Positions 46,134 through 57,303 of a DNA stretch of 64,000 bases are shown here, piece after piece. Source of the DNA: Cyathus striatus (taxonomy: Eukaryota > Basidiomycota > Agaricomycetes > Agaricales > Nidulariaceae); contig JAOVFP010000008.1 in the NCBI GenBank assembly GCA_025738555.1, positions 248,001 to 312,000 of the forward strand, in the 5' to 3' direction. The notes under the pieces were generated by a model. That model did no database searches. It saw only the letters and a program-made list of their open reading frames with translations, and was not told where the DNA came from. How positions within the stretch are numbered: the stretch's first letter is position 1; each line of letters starts with the position of its first letter. The translations under genes were made by a program, and so were the position numbers.

Positions 46134-47236
46134 AGGAAACTTGAAGTGATATGCTAGTAAAATAAAATGACGCACTTTAATTTCGATTTTCTTGTTCTGA
46201 ATTTACAGAACTTCCACCTGAGCACGTGAGTAGAACATGGCAGGGAGGGGCTGAGTTCCTGCACTGCCTCCTATAATTTACTAAGGGATTTAAAACAAAT
46301 TAACCTATAAAAAATATAAAAACTCTGCCTCAGTATGGTTTAAAACAATTTAAACAAATACATACCACTTTCTTTCAATATACCAATGTCATTTTGCAGT
46401 TGCTAGCCCAACAGAGACCCCACTATTCATTATGACGAAGCCTTAGAGTTGCAGACCAACCAAAAGAGCACACAAGTTGAAAGCAGAACCTAGACTCTAG
46501 AACCAGCCCCGAGCTTGAGAACTCAAGCAAAGCTATGCAGACAATGCATTAGCTAAGCATAGAATGATGCCAATAGACCATGCGCAACCCATGTGCAGAT
46601 CACAAGAAGAGAAAGATAGCGGGGTGAGTACACGACGCAGCAATGGCATTTTGTTGCGATACTGATGTGCCACGCACATTTGATGATATAAGCAATGCCA
46701 GAAATGGTAATAGATCGATGTGCCATCCATATGGGCACCCGTCACGACATAGACACACATGTGTGCACCCATGCAATTGGCTGCAGTAATGACTGGGCTA
46801 GAACAATGGAGAAACCTAGGAATAAATTAGTAATTAGTATAGACCAAAGTAGTAACTAGATATGTCTGTAAATGTATATAGTAGACAAAGAGGGAAGAAA
46901 TAAGGCAGGAACTGCCAGGCATTCTTCCCTCCCACAGATAGGGTGGTACAGACAAGATACAGATGAGAATCAGACATATTTACAGGACATTTAGACATTG
47001 AGAAATACATACAGAGTTTCTTGTTTGAATTGATATCTGAATACTTTGAAATCTGAATACCTTGACACATACCGAAAATAGCCCGAGTTCATTTGATCTA
47101 AAAATAACTTGTTCTAAATTTGGAATAGAATCGATTGCACCCCTCGAACTAACTGAACTTACACCTCGGGATCGAGGATTATTATTATATTTGGAATTTC
47201 TATTCTAAGTACATAAGTATTACTTAGACTCATCAC
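46134..47236. mobile_element. Younger insertion between gag and protease, LTR-like
   Basis: About 1.1 kb interrupt the gypsy reading register. The segment has more CpG than its host and a TATA-like TATAAAAAATATAAAAAC near 46304. Its tail (GAATTTCTATTCTAAGTACA, then CATAAGTATTACTTAG) looks like the end of an LTR. Exact borders and a target duplication were not found, so solo-LTR status is a guess. Confidence 0.4.
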
Positions 47237-47298
47237 ATGTCTCAACAGAAGTAACTCCAAAAACAATTGAAGAGCTAAATGATCTTTCAGATCAAGAT

Positions 47299-47970
47299 GT
47301 GATTCAAGTGTTGGAAGAATTAAAGAAACCTAAAAGATTTATCCAAGGATCTAAAGGAAATCAAATGGATCTTGATCTCATGATAACTATGCTGGATACC
47401 CAAAGAACATATGGTCTTAAAACATTACTTGACAGTGGAAGTACTGGAACATGTATTGATCAAAAGTTTGTAGAAAACAATCAAATCACAACCAAGAAAT
47501 TTCCACAACCTACTCCTGCTTACAATGCAGACAGAACTCTTAATAGTGATGGGGCTATAATGGATTATGTCAAACTAAAAGTAAGACTTGGTAGATATGT
47601 AGAAATATTACAATTTGCAGTTTCAAATCTAGGAAAAGCATCTATATTCATTGGACATGATTGGCTTAAAACCCATAATCCTGAAATAAATTGAAAAGAA
47701 AGTACTATTAAATTCACACATTGTCCAATGGAATGTACCCCATTAATCAACACTACAGACCCTGAAGAAGATGAAACTGATCTTGATCAACAAATTGATC
47801 TTGAATCTGATGATCACATCATAGCAGTAAATCTATTTGAACAGATTGAATTGAGAGCATTTCAGACAACAGCTTCAAAAATTGCTGAAGCACAAAATCA
47901 ACAAAAACCAAAGAAGCACTGGAAAGAAACAATTCCAATGTATTACCATGAATTCAAAAAGTATTCGTGA
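47299..47970 (+). pseudogene. gypsy protease region
   Basis: The retropepsin active site appears as LLDSGSTGTCIDQKFV, and the second half as GKASIFIGHDWLKTHNPEIN. A TGA follows (47692) where Trp or Arg would be expected, and then an acidic linker leads into RT. Confidence 0.8.
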
Positions 47971-48915
47971 AGGAATTATTTGAATAAACTTCCACCTTGA
48001 AGACCATGAGATCATGCTATAGAATTATTACTAGGAGCAACTTTTTTTGATTGCAAAATCTATCCATTAAATCTAGATGAACAGAAACAACTTGATGAAT
48101 TCCTAAACAAAAATCTAAATTTGGGACATATCTGACCTTCTAAATCACCTTGGGCATCACCATTTTTCTTTATTAAAAAGAAAGACAGATCTCTAAGACC
48201 AATTCAGAATTATTGAAAATTAAATGAAACGATAGTCAAAAATAGATACCCTTTACTGTTGATTCAAGAATTAGTAGATAAACTAAAGAAGGCAAGATAT
48301 TTCACAAAATTAGATATTTGATAGGGATACAATAATGTTCAAATCAAGGAAAGAGACAAACAATATGCAGCATTCAGAACAAATCAAGGATTATTCAAAC
48401 CACTAGTCATGTTCTTTGGACTTATGAATTTACCAGCCACATTTCAGACCATAATGAATGATATATTCAGAATGGAAATTAATGAAGGAAATGTGATTGT
48501 TTACATGGATGACATTCTTATATTCATGGAAACACTAGAAGAACATTGAAAAATGGTTAAACATGTTCTCAGAAAATTAGAAGAACATGAATTGTATTTA
48601 AAACTAGAAAAATATTTTTCAAAAAGGCTGAAGTAGAATATCTTGGCCTTATCATTTCCAAAAATTCAGTCCGAATGGATTCAGGGAAGGTCAAGGCTGT
48701 AGTAGACTGGTCTGTCCCAAATAATAAATGAGAACTTCAGCAATTTCCAGGGTTTATTAATTTCTATTGAAGATTTATTCAAGGATTTGCTAAGATTGCA
48801 AAACTACTTCATGAACTCATGGGTAAAAATGAATGGAAATGGGAATTAGCACAGGCACTTGCATTCTTGGAATTAAAAGATCAAATTGTATTAGATCCAA
48901 TCTTAGTAATGCCAT
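47971..48915 (+). pseudogene. gypsy reverse transcriptase, RNase H deleted
   Basis: RT motifs in order are PWASPFFFIKKKD and RPIQNY, then RYPLLLIQELVDKLKKA, FTKLDI followed by TGA TAG and GYNNVQIKE, then [30 protein letters not shown] and VYMDDILIF (the YxDD motif). A one-base shift near 48615 moves the rest (AEVEYLGLIISKNSV) to another frame. After LDPILVMP the sequence jumps directly to the integrase start, so RNase H is missing. Confidence 0.85.
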
Positions 48916-49880
48916 GCCAAACTGAGAGAACAAATAATTAGATTATGTCATGACTCAGAAATATCCAGACACCATGGAGAATATAAAACTCAGGAATTAA
49001 TTACACATGACTATTGGTAGCCTAGACTGAGAGCAGATATCAAAAAATATGTATCTGGCTGTGAAGCATGCCAGAGAACCAATATTCACAGATCAGCTCC
49101 AGTTGGAAAACTTATTCCAAATAGTGTTCCTGAACATCTATGGCATACTGTATTGATAGATTTTGTTGGACCACTTCCATTATCTGAAGGATTTGACTTT
49201 TTAATGGTAGTCATAGATTGATTCACTAAAATGGCTGCATTTATACCCTGTAATAAAGAAATTAATAGCACAGGGACAGCAGAAAAATATGTACAAAATA
49301 TATTTAAACATTATGGAGTACTGAAACAAATCATTAGTGATTGAGGAGGTCAATTCACTTTGTTTTTCACTAAAGAATTAGTCAAACAGCTTGGTATTCA
49401 AATGAACTTATCAACTTTCTATCAACCTCAGACAAATGAACAAACAGAAAGAGTCAATCAGGAAATAGAACAGTACATTAGAATATATGTAAATTATGAC
49501 CAAGACAATTGGGCTCAATGTACAGACATATGCCAATTTAATTATAACAACACAATACAAAGAACCACAGGATACACACCATTCTATTTAATATATGAAT
49601 TTCATCCTTATACAGGGATAAAACCTTCAGGAAAAACAAGAAGAATTTGTCAAAACAATGAAAAAAGCAAGAGAAAATGCCAAAGCCACTTTATCATTAG
49701 CAAATGAAATTATGGGATGTTACTATGATAAACACCAAAAGGAAGCACCCAAGTATCAAATTGGCAATAAGGTTTACTTAGAAAGAATTAATATTAAATC
49801 CAATTGACCAGTTTCAAAATTGGATGACAAATGTTACAGATCTTTTAAAATTATTGAGAAAATTGGAGAATCAGTTGCAC
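48916..49880 (+). pseudogene. gypsy integrase
   Basis: The zinc-binding H-H-C-C is visible in RLCHDSEISRHHG and SGCEACQRTN. The catalytic core shows D in LIDFVGPL, D in IISD and E in NEQTERVNQEIEQY. TGA replaces Arg at 49219-49221 (VID-stop-FTKM) and 49342-49344 (SD-stop-GGQF). The C-terminal part decays after 49700 and runs into the 3' LTR. Confidence 0.87.
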
Positions 49881-50270
49881 AATTTGGCCATGTGTATTAC
49901 ATGAGTTTCTAATGTAGAAGCACAGTAGACATGTGTTGTAGTATAGGTATACTTACATGTAGTTACTTCATGGATACTTTCTATAAATATGGTCATTTTA
50001 CTTAGTTGTTTGTTATTTTTGTGCTAGTTTATTCCAGATTAGCAATAAGCACTCCTGACAATAGTGAATTGGATCACAGTACATATAGTACACCCCAATG
50101 TTAACACCTTCTAAAAAAGGCTTTTTTTTGCATCAGGGTGAGAACCATATTCTAATTGTGTACCATATGCAACATGAACTGATTCAGTCCTGTCTGAGGT
50201 GAAAACTCATTCTTTCTTTATTCAAGTGTTTAAGTTTGGCTTTGAGTATTTTGCTCATCTGTTGCTAACA
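49872..50270 (+). repeat. 3' LTR of the gypsy element, with about 155 extra bases
   Basis: It matches 43662-43908. An additional stretch at about 50050-50204 (starting CACTCCTGACAATAG) is absent from the 5' copy. Confidence 0.72.
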
Positions 50271-53200
50271 ATATATAGGCTAGTTCTATCTTTGCTGTAC
50301 TTTTCAAGTCAATCAGATGAAAAATTTTCCCCAGTCCCAGAAAAAGTGAAACAAGACCTATTACATAATATTGTATATACCATATATAGTAATATTATGT
50401 TGTAATGTATTAAAGTATTCTCTGCTAATGCAACCCTAAGGTCCTCTCTTGAACCTCTACTGTGGCAGCTACATACCTTAAATAGTAATAATCCATTCAA
50501 ATACACATTCTGAGTGAAGAGACTACTATTTTATGATATTTCATTAATATTTTAGTTTAGTACATCTGGAAATAACTGTGATTGACCTCCATTTTTTTTC
50601 AGTCAGCCATAGAAAACTGAAACACCATAGGAAAAAATGAGATGATATCATAAATTACATTTTTTGGTGAGTTTCCTTCCCAAAAAGAAATATCAAAAAA
50701 ATGCACAAAATTTTTCTTGACTAAAAACAGGATGTGTAATGGAAGTGCCTGGGCCCTGTTGGCACTATATATTAGGAAACACAGATTTGGAGACATATGT
50801 AAGCACCAAGGGCCAAAATACCAAAGTTCTCAGCCACTGGTGCCAACCACCTATGAAGATTACATAACACTTCATAGCCCACATTGAAGTCTGCTGTTTT
50901 TCATTATTGGTCTAGTGCAAGTTAGAAACTTGAACTACAATTAAAAACTCCAAATTGCTCTGGTGACTATTTAATAAATTCTCTTTCTTTCCTACTCTTT
51001 CCTATTATCTTCCTATATTTTTCTTAATCAGTACCCCTGCCCCTACATATTCATCAGCTATTTGCTACTCCTTACCAGGATCTGAGTATTCCATCAGTTA
51101 TGTACAAATCTTTTTTTGCCACTTGATTTTTCTGATGTTATTTCTTTACAGGGCTTTAACTGTTCAATGTTCAGAAGAATTCACAGCATCCTACACTCAG
51201 AATCACTCTTTTGTCCCTCTTTCAAGTACTGAACAATTACAAGTAAGTTACTGTATTCTAATCATATCTATATTAAAAATATCTCCACAGTACAAATTAT
51301 TTTTTGGAATTTTGAACCATCTATCTCATTTGTTCACATCTATCAACTATTTGAATTATATATTGAATAATCATAGCATTGTCACCAACCAAACTATATC
51401 ATTTGTTGATCTTTTGAATCATATATTTCTGGGAGAGTGCTTTACCAACCTGATAGGAGATCTGTGCAGAAGTTGTGTTTCAGTCTTTTCTTCTTCCTCT
51501 CATTTGAAACTATATTTTTTAGAAATAGTGGTGCAGTTAATACTGTCTATTCACAATCTTTCATCTATTGCTAGCTATCTATTTAATTTTCCTCTTCCTT
51601 ACAATATAAGAAAACCTCAGCTAATTCACTGTTTGTTCCTCTTCAAAAATCAGTACATATCCAATTCAAATCTATTCAATGTTCCAGTTTTTTCATTGAT
51701 AGATACCATTAATTCATATTTGCACTTGTTTACATCACATTTCTTTTGAACACACTATATCTTACCTATACTATAACTCTTTATTCTCAAACTGTCTTGT
51801 CTCAATTATACTTTGAGCACAAAACTATACATTCTGCCAACATGTTACATCCATGTCTGGAATCTGCTATTCCGCACTATCCCGACATTCCTGCACTTTC
51901 TGCACTTCCACATTGGCCGCATTTCTGACCAATCATCAGACATGTCATTATGATTTATCAATTACTCACTTGTGTTCATCCTCTATGTCATTATTTGTAT
52001 TACTCCTCTATTTCAACCTCTATCTGTTTCACTATATTACATGTAGCCTTTCCTTCCATTCTTCAGCCACTACTCCTTTATGGTGGCTAACTCCACATTT
52101 ACCTATCCCTAACTATACCCTTATACTTCACTCAAAGTAAACTACTCCATAGTTTACTTAGTATTTAAGATCTAGTTTTTGTAAAATAACTTCAGTTTTC
52201 ATATCAACTATGATTATGAATATGCCACTGTGCTCCATCTACTTGTCTCTAAGGTTTTGCCCTTAGTTCTTTATCTATTCCAACCTTCCTTCATTCTGAC
52301 CTTGCTCCTACCTCAAGCTTATCCCTACCTCAAGCTTGAAATATGAGCCACTGAGAATCACAAGGGGTGCAGCATACAAGCTGAAGCCAAGGTTCACCTC
52401 TGCACTTTTTGAGTTCTCTGCTTCCAACCTCGAGCTTACATAATCCTACAAGTAGTTCCCTCCATGCTAAACCCAGTGCCTCCCTATCATCCCTCTGAGT
52501 GGTATGGTACATAACACAACAACTATTTGTATCTGTTTTAGCTTAGCAATAGATCCAAACAAATCTACAGGCTACTTAATGTGCTTATGTACATCAGCAT
52601 TAGTTCATATTTGCACTTGTTTACATTACATTTCCTTTGAATGCACTATTGTCATATCCTGTATCGCCTACCTCCAGACTCCTATGCCTTTACTCCGCCT
52701 TCATCTATGTTTACTCCGGACTTTGATTACGTTCTTAATATTACTCTATGCTTACTGTACATAGATTACTTTCATTTCCTTTCTTCCACCCTACTGAGCT
52801 ATCCCCTCAGTATTGTAGTATACATCTCATAGTGAGTCACTTATCATTCTTAAGTGCACCACTATCAGTTTCACTTTACACCACCATATGCACTCACTTC
52901 TCCAACGTGTTTTATTATGTTTAATTAGTTATAGTCTTCATTCTACGTATGCCTACCCTGACTGTACTTCTCTGCTGGCAAAGGCCAGCAGCCTTTACTT
53001 ACTCCGAGTCTCTAGTATTTAAGTAGTACTCAATTTGTACTTAGACTTCAGTTTCGTATTGAACTACATCCCCACCCTCTCATCTGACTTGAGTTACATC
53101 TCTCGTCTTCTCATCTTCTCATCTCTCATCTTCTCTGAAGGGCTTGCCCTTACTCCGAAATACAGGACCAGGAATCCCAGGGGTGCAGCACATAAGCTGA

Positions 53201-53757
53201 AGCCAAAGTCCTACCCCCTGAGTTCTCATTCTCCACTTTCATCTTGTACTCACCCTCATTTCTCTGCAGTCACCTCTTTGTACTCCACTGCCAAGTCAGG
53301 CTAGGGGCACAGTCATGACAACTATGTCATTTCTATACTATACCTTTCTCAAACTGTCTGATCTCAAATTTACTTTGAACACCAAACTATATATTCTACC
53401 AACAAGTATTTGTATCTGTTTTAACTTAACACTAGATCCAAACTATTATACAGGATCCTTAATGTGCTTTTGCACATCAGCTTCAGTTTGTGTCACCTTA
53501 TGTTTATATAGCACAAAGAGATCTGAAATATATAGATATATGTTCAGGTACAGACTTTTTTTTAGTTCTTAGAATTTAGTCTTGCAATATATCTTCTGTT
53601 TTGTTCATTCCACCTCTGCATCCAAATTCTTATCACATCAAATTCACTTTGTCTGCAATTGTCAATGTTGGTTCTGCTAATTTCTCTTTCACTCATTACC
53701 ACTCTTTTTACATTCACCTCTTTACATAGACACTTTACAGTAATCTCGAGGTCATTA
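50271..53757. repeat. Degenerate direct repeats of about 0.8 kb; no gene supported
   Basis: Segments recur: 51770-51843 and 53335-53402 (TCTCAAACTGTCT, then ACCAAACTATATATTCTACC type); 52519-52600 and 53403-53470 (TATTTGTATCTGTTTTA, then TAGATCCAAAC); 52340-52430 and 53160-53230 (GGGGTGCAGCA, then AAGCTGAAGCCAA); 51720 and 52600 (CATATTTGCACTTGTTTACA). They look like overlapping relics of one element family. The 208-codon frame at 51123-51749 has no domain and is judged random in AT-rich DNA. Confidence 0.5.
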
Positions 53758-54674
53758 CACTGCTCCACGGAATCAGGTGGACTCCATTGGACTCCAGGTT
53801 ATTCCACCTGGAGTCCACTGGACTCTACCTGGACTCACCTGGACTTTACTGGAGTCTACCTGGAGTCTACCTGAACTTTATATAGAAAAATTGTAGGACT
53901 TAGATAGACTCCACTGGACTCCAGGTAAAGTTCAGGTAGAGTCCAGAAGAAAACTGGAATACACCTGGAGTCCACTGGACTTAGTCAACTGGGCACCTGG
54001 GATTCACCTGGACTCTACCTGTACTAAGTAGCTTAGACATTACCTGGGGTTCACCTGGACTAGAAAAAGCGTGACATGTTGGAAAATGTTGGAAAAAGTG
54101 TGACATGTTGGAAAATGTTGGTAAAAGTGTGACATATGTGACAAGTGTGGGAAAAAGTGTGACATGTTTGGAAAAGTATCTCATATCATAGCCATCACAC
54201 TTGCCATACTTTTTCCAACATGTCACACTTTTCCCACGCTCGTCACACTTTCCCACGATTGTCACGCTTTTCCAACATTTCCCAACATGTCACGCTTTTT
54301 GATATGTGATACTTTTCTAACATGTCACACTTTTTCCCACACTTGTCACACATGTCACACTTTTACCAACATTTTCCAACATGTCACACTTTTTCCAACA
54401 TTTCCCAACATGTCACGCTTTTCCAACATTTCTAACATGTCACACTTTTCCCACACATGTCACGCTTTTTCTAGTCCAGGTGAACCCCAGGTAATATCTA
54501 AGCTACTTAGTACAGGTAGAGTCCAGGTGAACCCCAGGTAATGTCTCAACTACTTAGTACAGGTAGAGTACAGGTAGAGTCCAGGTAGAGTCCACCTGGA
54601 GTCCACTGAAGTCCACCTGAAGTCCAGTAGAGTCCTGGAGTCCACTGGAGTCCACCTGATCTCGTGGGACAGTG
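53758..54674. mobile_element. Small foldback-type element, 0.9 kb, two nested array types
   Basis: The ends are CACTGCTCCACGGAATCAGG on the left and the inverse of CACTGTCCCACGAGATCAGG on the right. The outer arms (53775-54060 and 54470-54660) are arrays of GGTGGACTCCACTGGACTCC / GGAGTCCACCTGGAGTCCAC units. The inner arms (54065-54180 and 54200-54470) are arrays of AAAAAGTGTGACATGTTGGA / TGTCACACTTTTTCCAACAT units. The plan (outer array, inner TGTCAC-CTTT array, mirror symmetry) is that of the 7.7-kb element at 12921-20663. No gene; target duplication not seen. Confidence 0.75.
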
Positions 54675-55737
54675 CAATATACTGGTAATCTCTCACAGGG
54701 AACAAATGTATTCATAAAGGCTAAAATTATTCAGTCTCTTGACAAATTTTCACAGTCCAGAGTATGTTTCTTTCAGTAATATTTAATCTTTTTGTTATTA
54801 AATCAGTACTCCTTTTAATTCAGACCTATCAACTTAATATCAATGACTTGCTCTATTTTATTTATGCTTTCATTTATCTTCTGTTCAACAACCATCTCAC
54901 TACATCACTAATAATTGTTGGCACAAGCTACATTTACCTAATCACATAATATTTCATATTGTTAGATAGTGAGCTCTGCCACTTGCTGGCCCTATTTCTT
55001 TATTTCAATAGGTGCAGTCACATGGTTCTATGAAGACATTGCTCAAGCTATCTTGATCAATGTCAAATGATCATAGACTTGGCCACTGCTATGCTGAACT
55101 ATATATTAGGAACTTGTTTAGCCAACTATCCCTACCATCTAGTCTATGAAACTCATGGCAACATGTGTTTTTCCTGATGTATATCCTGCTTATTGTAGAG
55201 GTGAAAGTTTGCTTGACACCTAAACAAAGGAATATACATGCAAGTTGGTTGAAGTCTGTTCACTTGCAGCGTCCTAAGGTGTAAGAAGAAAGTTGTTAGC
55301 GAAGAGATGAGTTGTTTGCGAACATATCAATGCTAAAAAATTCAGAAATGAATTCTGAATGAGTTTGAGGGTGTTGGAGGGTGAGTTATGACAAGAACGA
55401 GGTTCCAGGACGGTGGAAAGTTTGAGACGAATATAAAGATATAAAAATATGAAAGGGATAATGAATATAATCTGTAGTTGAGTGGGGGTAAAATTCACTG
55501 AAATTCCAGTAAGCTAGATACAGGCCCCCATATGAGAAGAGGTCAAGTAAGCTACTTAGCGAGGTGGTTCTACCATGTAAAATTAGGAGAGGTCAGACCA
55601 TAAGATAGACATAAGTTTTTGAGAGAAATAGAGCGGTTGTTCGAGTTGGGAGTAATTTTTTAAAGGAGATTTGGGCATGGCGACGCTTGGTTATTAAGCG
55701 AGTGCCAAATTTGTGAAGGTGTCGGGCTTTGTTGTAC
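54675..55737. other. Non-coding stretch; CpG returns from about 55.2 kb
   Basis: No gene is supported. Bases 54961-55012 carry the decayed copy of the motif also seen at 6308 and 26412. Confidence 0.4.
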
Positions 55738-56308
55738 TATGGCGTTCAAACTGCACATTTAATCATTTCCCGCACCCCTTCTTCTCGGTAGTGCTACTCT
55801 TCGGAGACATGTCCGGCACCATCTTTTGGTATTCGCACACGCCATTTTGTATTCACGTGCACCACTTTTGTATGCTCTGCGCCAACTCTGCGCCATATTT
55901 TCAATGTGTGCACCACTTTTTCAAGTTCACTGCCCTACTTTTGCACCACGTTTTGGTCTTCGCCACTGTTGCATCTACTAAATGCAAATTTTTATAATCT
56001 AAGTTCTTCCATCATCATTATAACTTAGACAAAATAGATCAAAAGTTAACATTATGTACAAGTGCAATAGAGAACAGTAATCATTGCAACTTCAATGCCA
56101 TACTTGTACCATGCCTCTAGCAGTACATAAATTATCGACCGTGGGATTATAGCTCTATGATACATACAAAATTGAATCAGTAATACGACGAACTGTGTAC
56201 CTCATCGATTGGACTAGCAATAGTCCCTGTCAGAGCGGCTCCACCAGAGGATATCATATCCAGGAGACATGTTCTGGCAGCCATGGAGGGACTGCTTTGT
56301 TGGACCGG

Positions 56309-56949
56309 TTAATCTGGATGAATTGCATAATTTTGCAGATGGAACGTCAACCCAAGAGAAAGCCCTTGCTTTGTGAATCGGCAATAGGGTGGATGGGGAC
56401 CACTGTGGTCAAAGTCCTTATGCAACCATATGCTGGCACCAGCAGACAGCTGGCTGCTTGACTTCAAGCCATTGAAGGTTCGGAATAGCATTGGTACACA
56501 CAGAATTACAAGGGGGGAGGTAGGGAGAAGGGGATGAAATGGTGGTCGTGCTACCGGTGATGCTGGGAGAGAATGATGGTGAGGGGTAATCTGGGATGAT
56601 ATGGCTCCCTGAGTCCGGACTGTACACGCACTGACAGCACTGTAAGTATCATAAAATGGTGAAGGAAGTGGTGAATTACCAGCAGTATGAGTTGAGCTTA
56701 GCACATCCTCCCCTTTCAACTTCATTTGCACCTGAATCCGTACCTAGATAGCCTTCCACACATATGTAGCACCATGCACAAAAATGGGAAATTGAAGTAA
56801 AAGCAAGTTACCTTGAAGACATGGGACCACAAGGAATGAGAAAGCTCAATGGAGGGAACTTGGAGAGAACACTCGCTGGCACCATAACTCGGGAGTCGGA
56901 ACGGTTCATACATTATGTCATAGTTATTGTCACGTAGTGACACATACAA
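56309..56949 (-). CDS. Candidate two-exon gene inside TIR element B, function unknown
   Basis: Exon 1 (56949-56812) starts MYVSLRDNNYDIMYEPFRLP and reads through ELSHSLWSHVFK to a GTAAC donor. After an 80-bp intron ending ATTCAG, exon 2 (56731-56309) begins VQMKLKGEDVLSSTHTAGNS and is Ser/Pro-rich further on. The join keeps the frame, giving 186 residues. The 3' end may hold more introns. No known family is recognised. It does not resemble the candidate gene in element A, so it may be captured cargo or an accessory protein. Confidence 0.38.
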
Positions 56950-57231
56950 TTTGTGTGGGAAATCAACAAAAAAATACGTGATATATTGTTGTGTATGTGA
57001 GTATGTACGCGTTAATTAGTACAGATAATGATCAGTACTTTGTACACCGAAATTCGTGTTTGTTATAACTTCGTCAATAATTCATGTATTTACATATAAC
57101 TTTGTAGATATGTTTTCCGAGAATTATGCTAAAACATACTTAAATTTCACGTCACTACGACAAGAACTGAGGGAGATATTTATGTTTTATTGGTTTTGAT
57201 GCGAATTCTGTGAACCACTATTCGGTTGTAC

Positions 57232-57303
57232 AGTGTCACACAATGCGTGACAGCCCTGCTTTCCCTGCCATCAGGCTTTCAGGATGTCACGCTGTGTGAC
57301 ACA
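57232..57303. repeat. Long hairpin with GTCACGC arms
   Basis: GTGTCACACAATGCGTGACA (from about 57233) can pair with TGTCACGCTGTGTGACAC (to about 57302) across a roughly 35-nt loop. The arm motif TGTCACGC resembles the inner array units of both foldback elements. Confidence 0.6.

Larger units (their letters stand above)
43662..50270 (+). mobile_element. Ty3/gypsy LTR retrotransposon, decayed
   Basis: Direct repeats 43662-43908 and 49872-50270 bracket gag, protease, reverse transcriptase and integrase remnants in that order, the Ty3/gypsy arrangement. All coding pieces share one register apart from a frameshift in RT, and most stops are TGA where related proteins have arginine. An insertion separates gag from protease and the RNase H part is deleted. 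The target duplication was not identified and the left LTR start is uncertain. Confidence 0.85.
40960..54950. other. CpG-depleted compartment 2
   Basis: CpG is rare over most of this stretch, which holds the decayed gypsy element and MITE. Local islands that retain CpG are an insertion at about 46150-47200 and the small foldback element at 53758-54674, consistent with younger age. Confidence 0.65.

Noticed and set aside
51123..51749. 208-codon plus-strand frame rich in Leu/Ile/Ser
   Set aside because: Composition follows the AT-rich DNA, no domain or exon partner is seen, and the region is repeat-derived.
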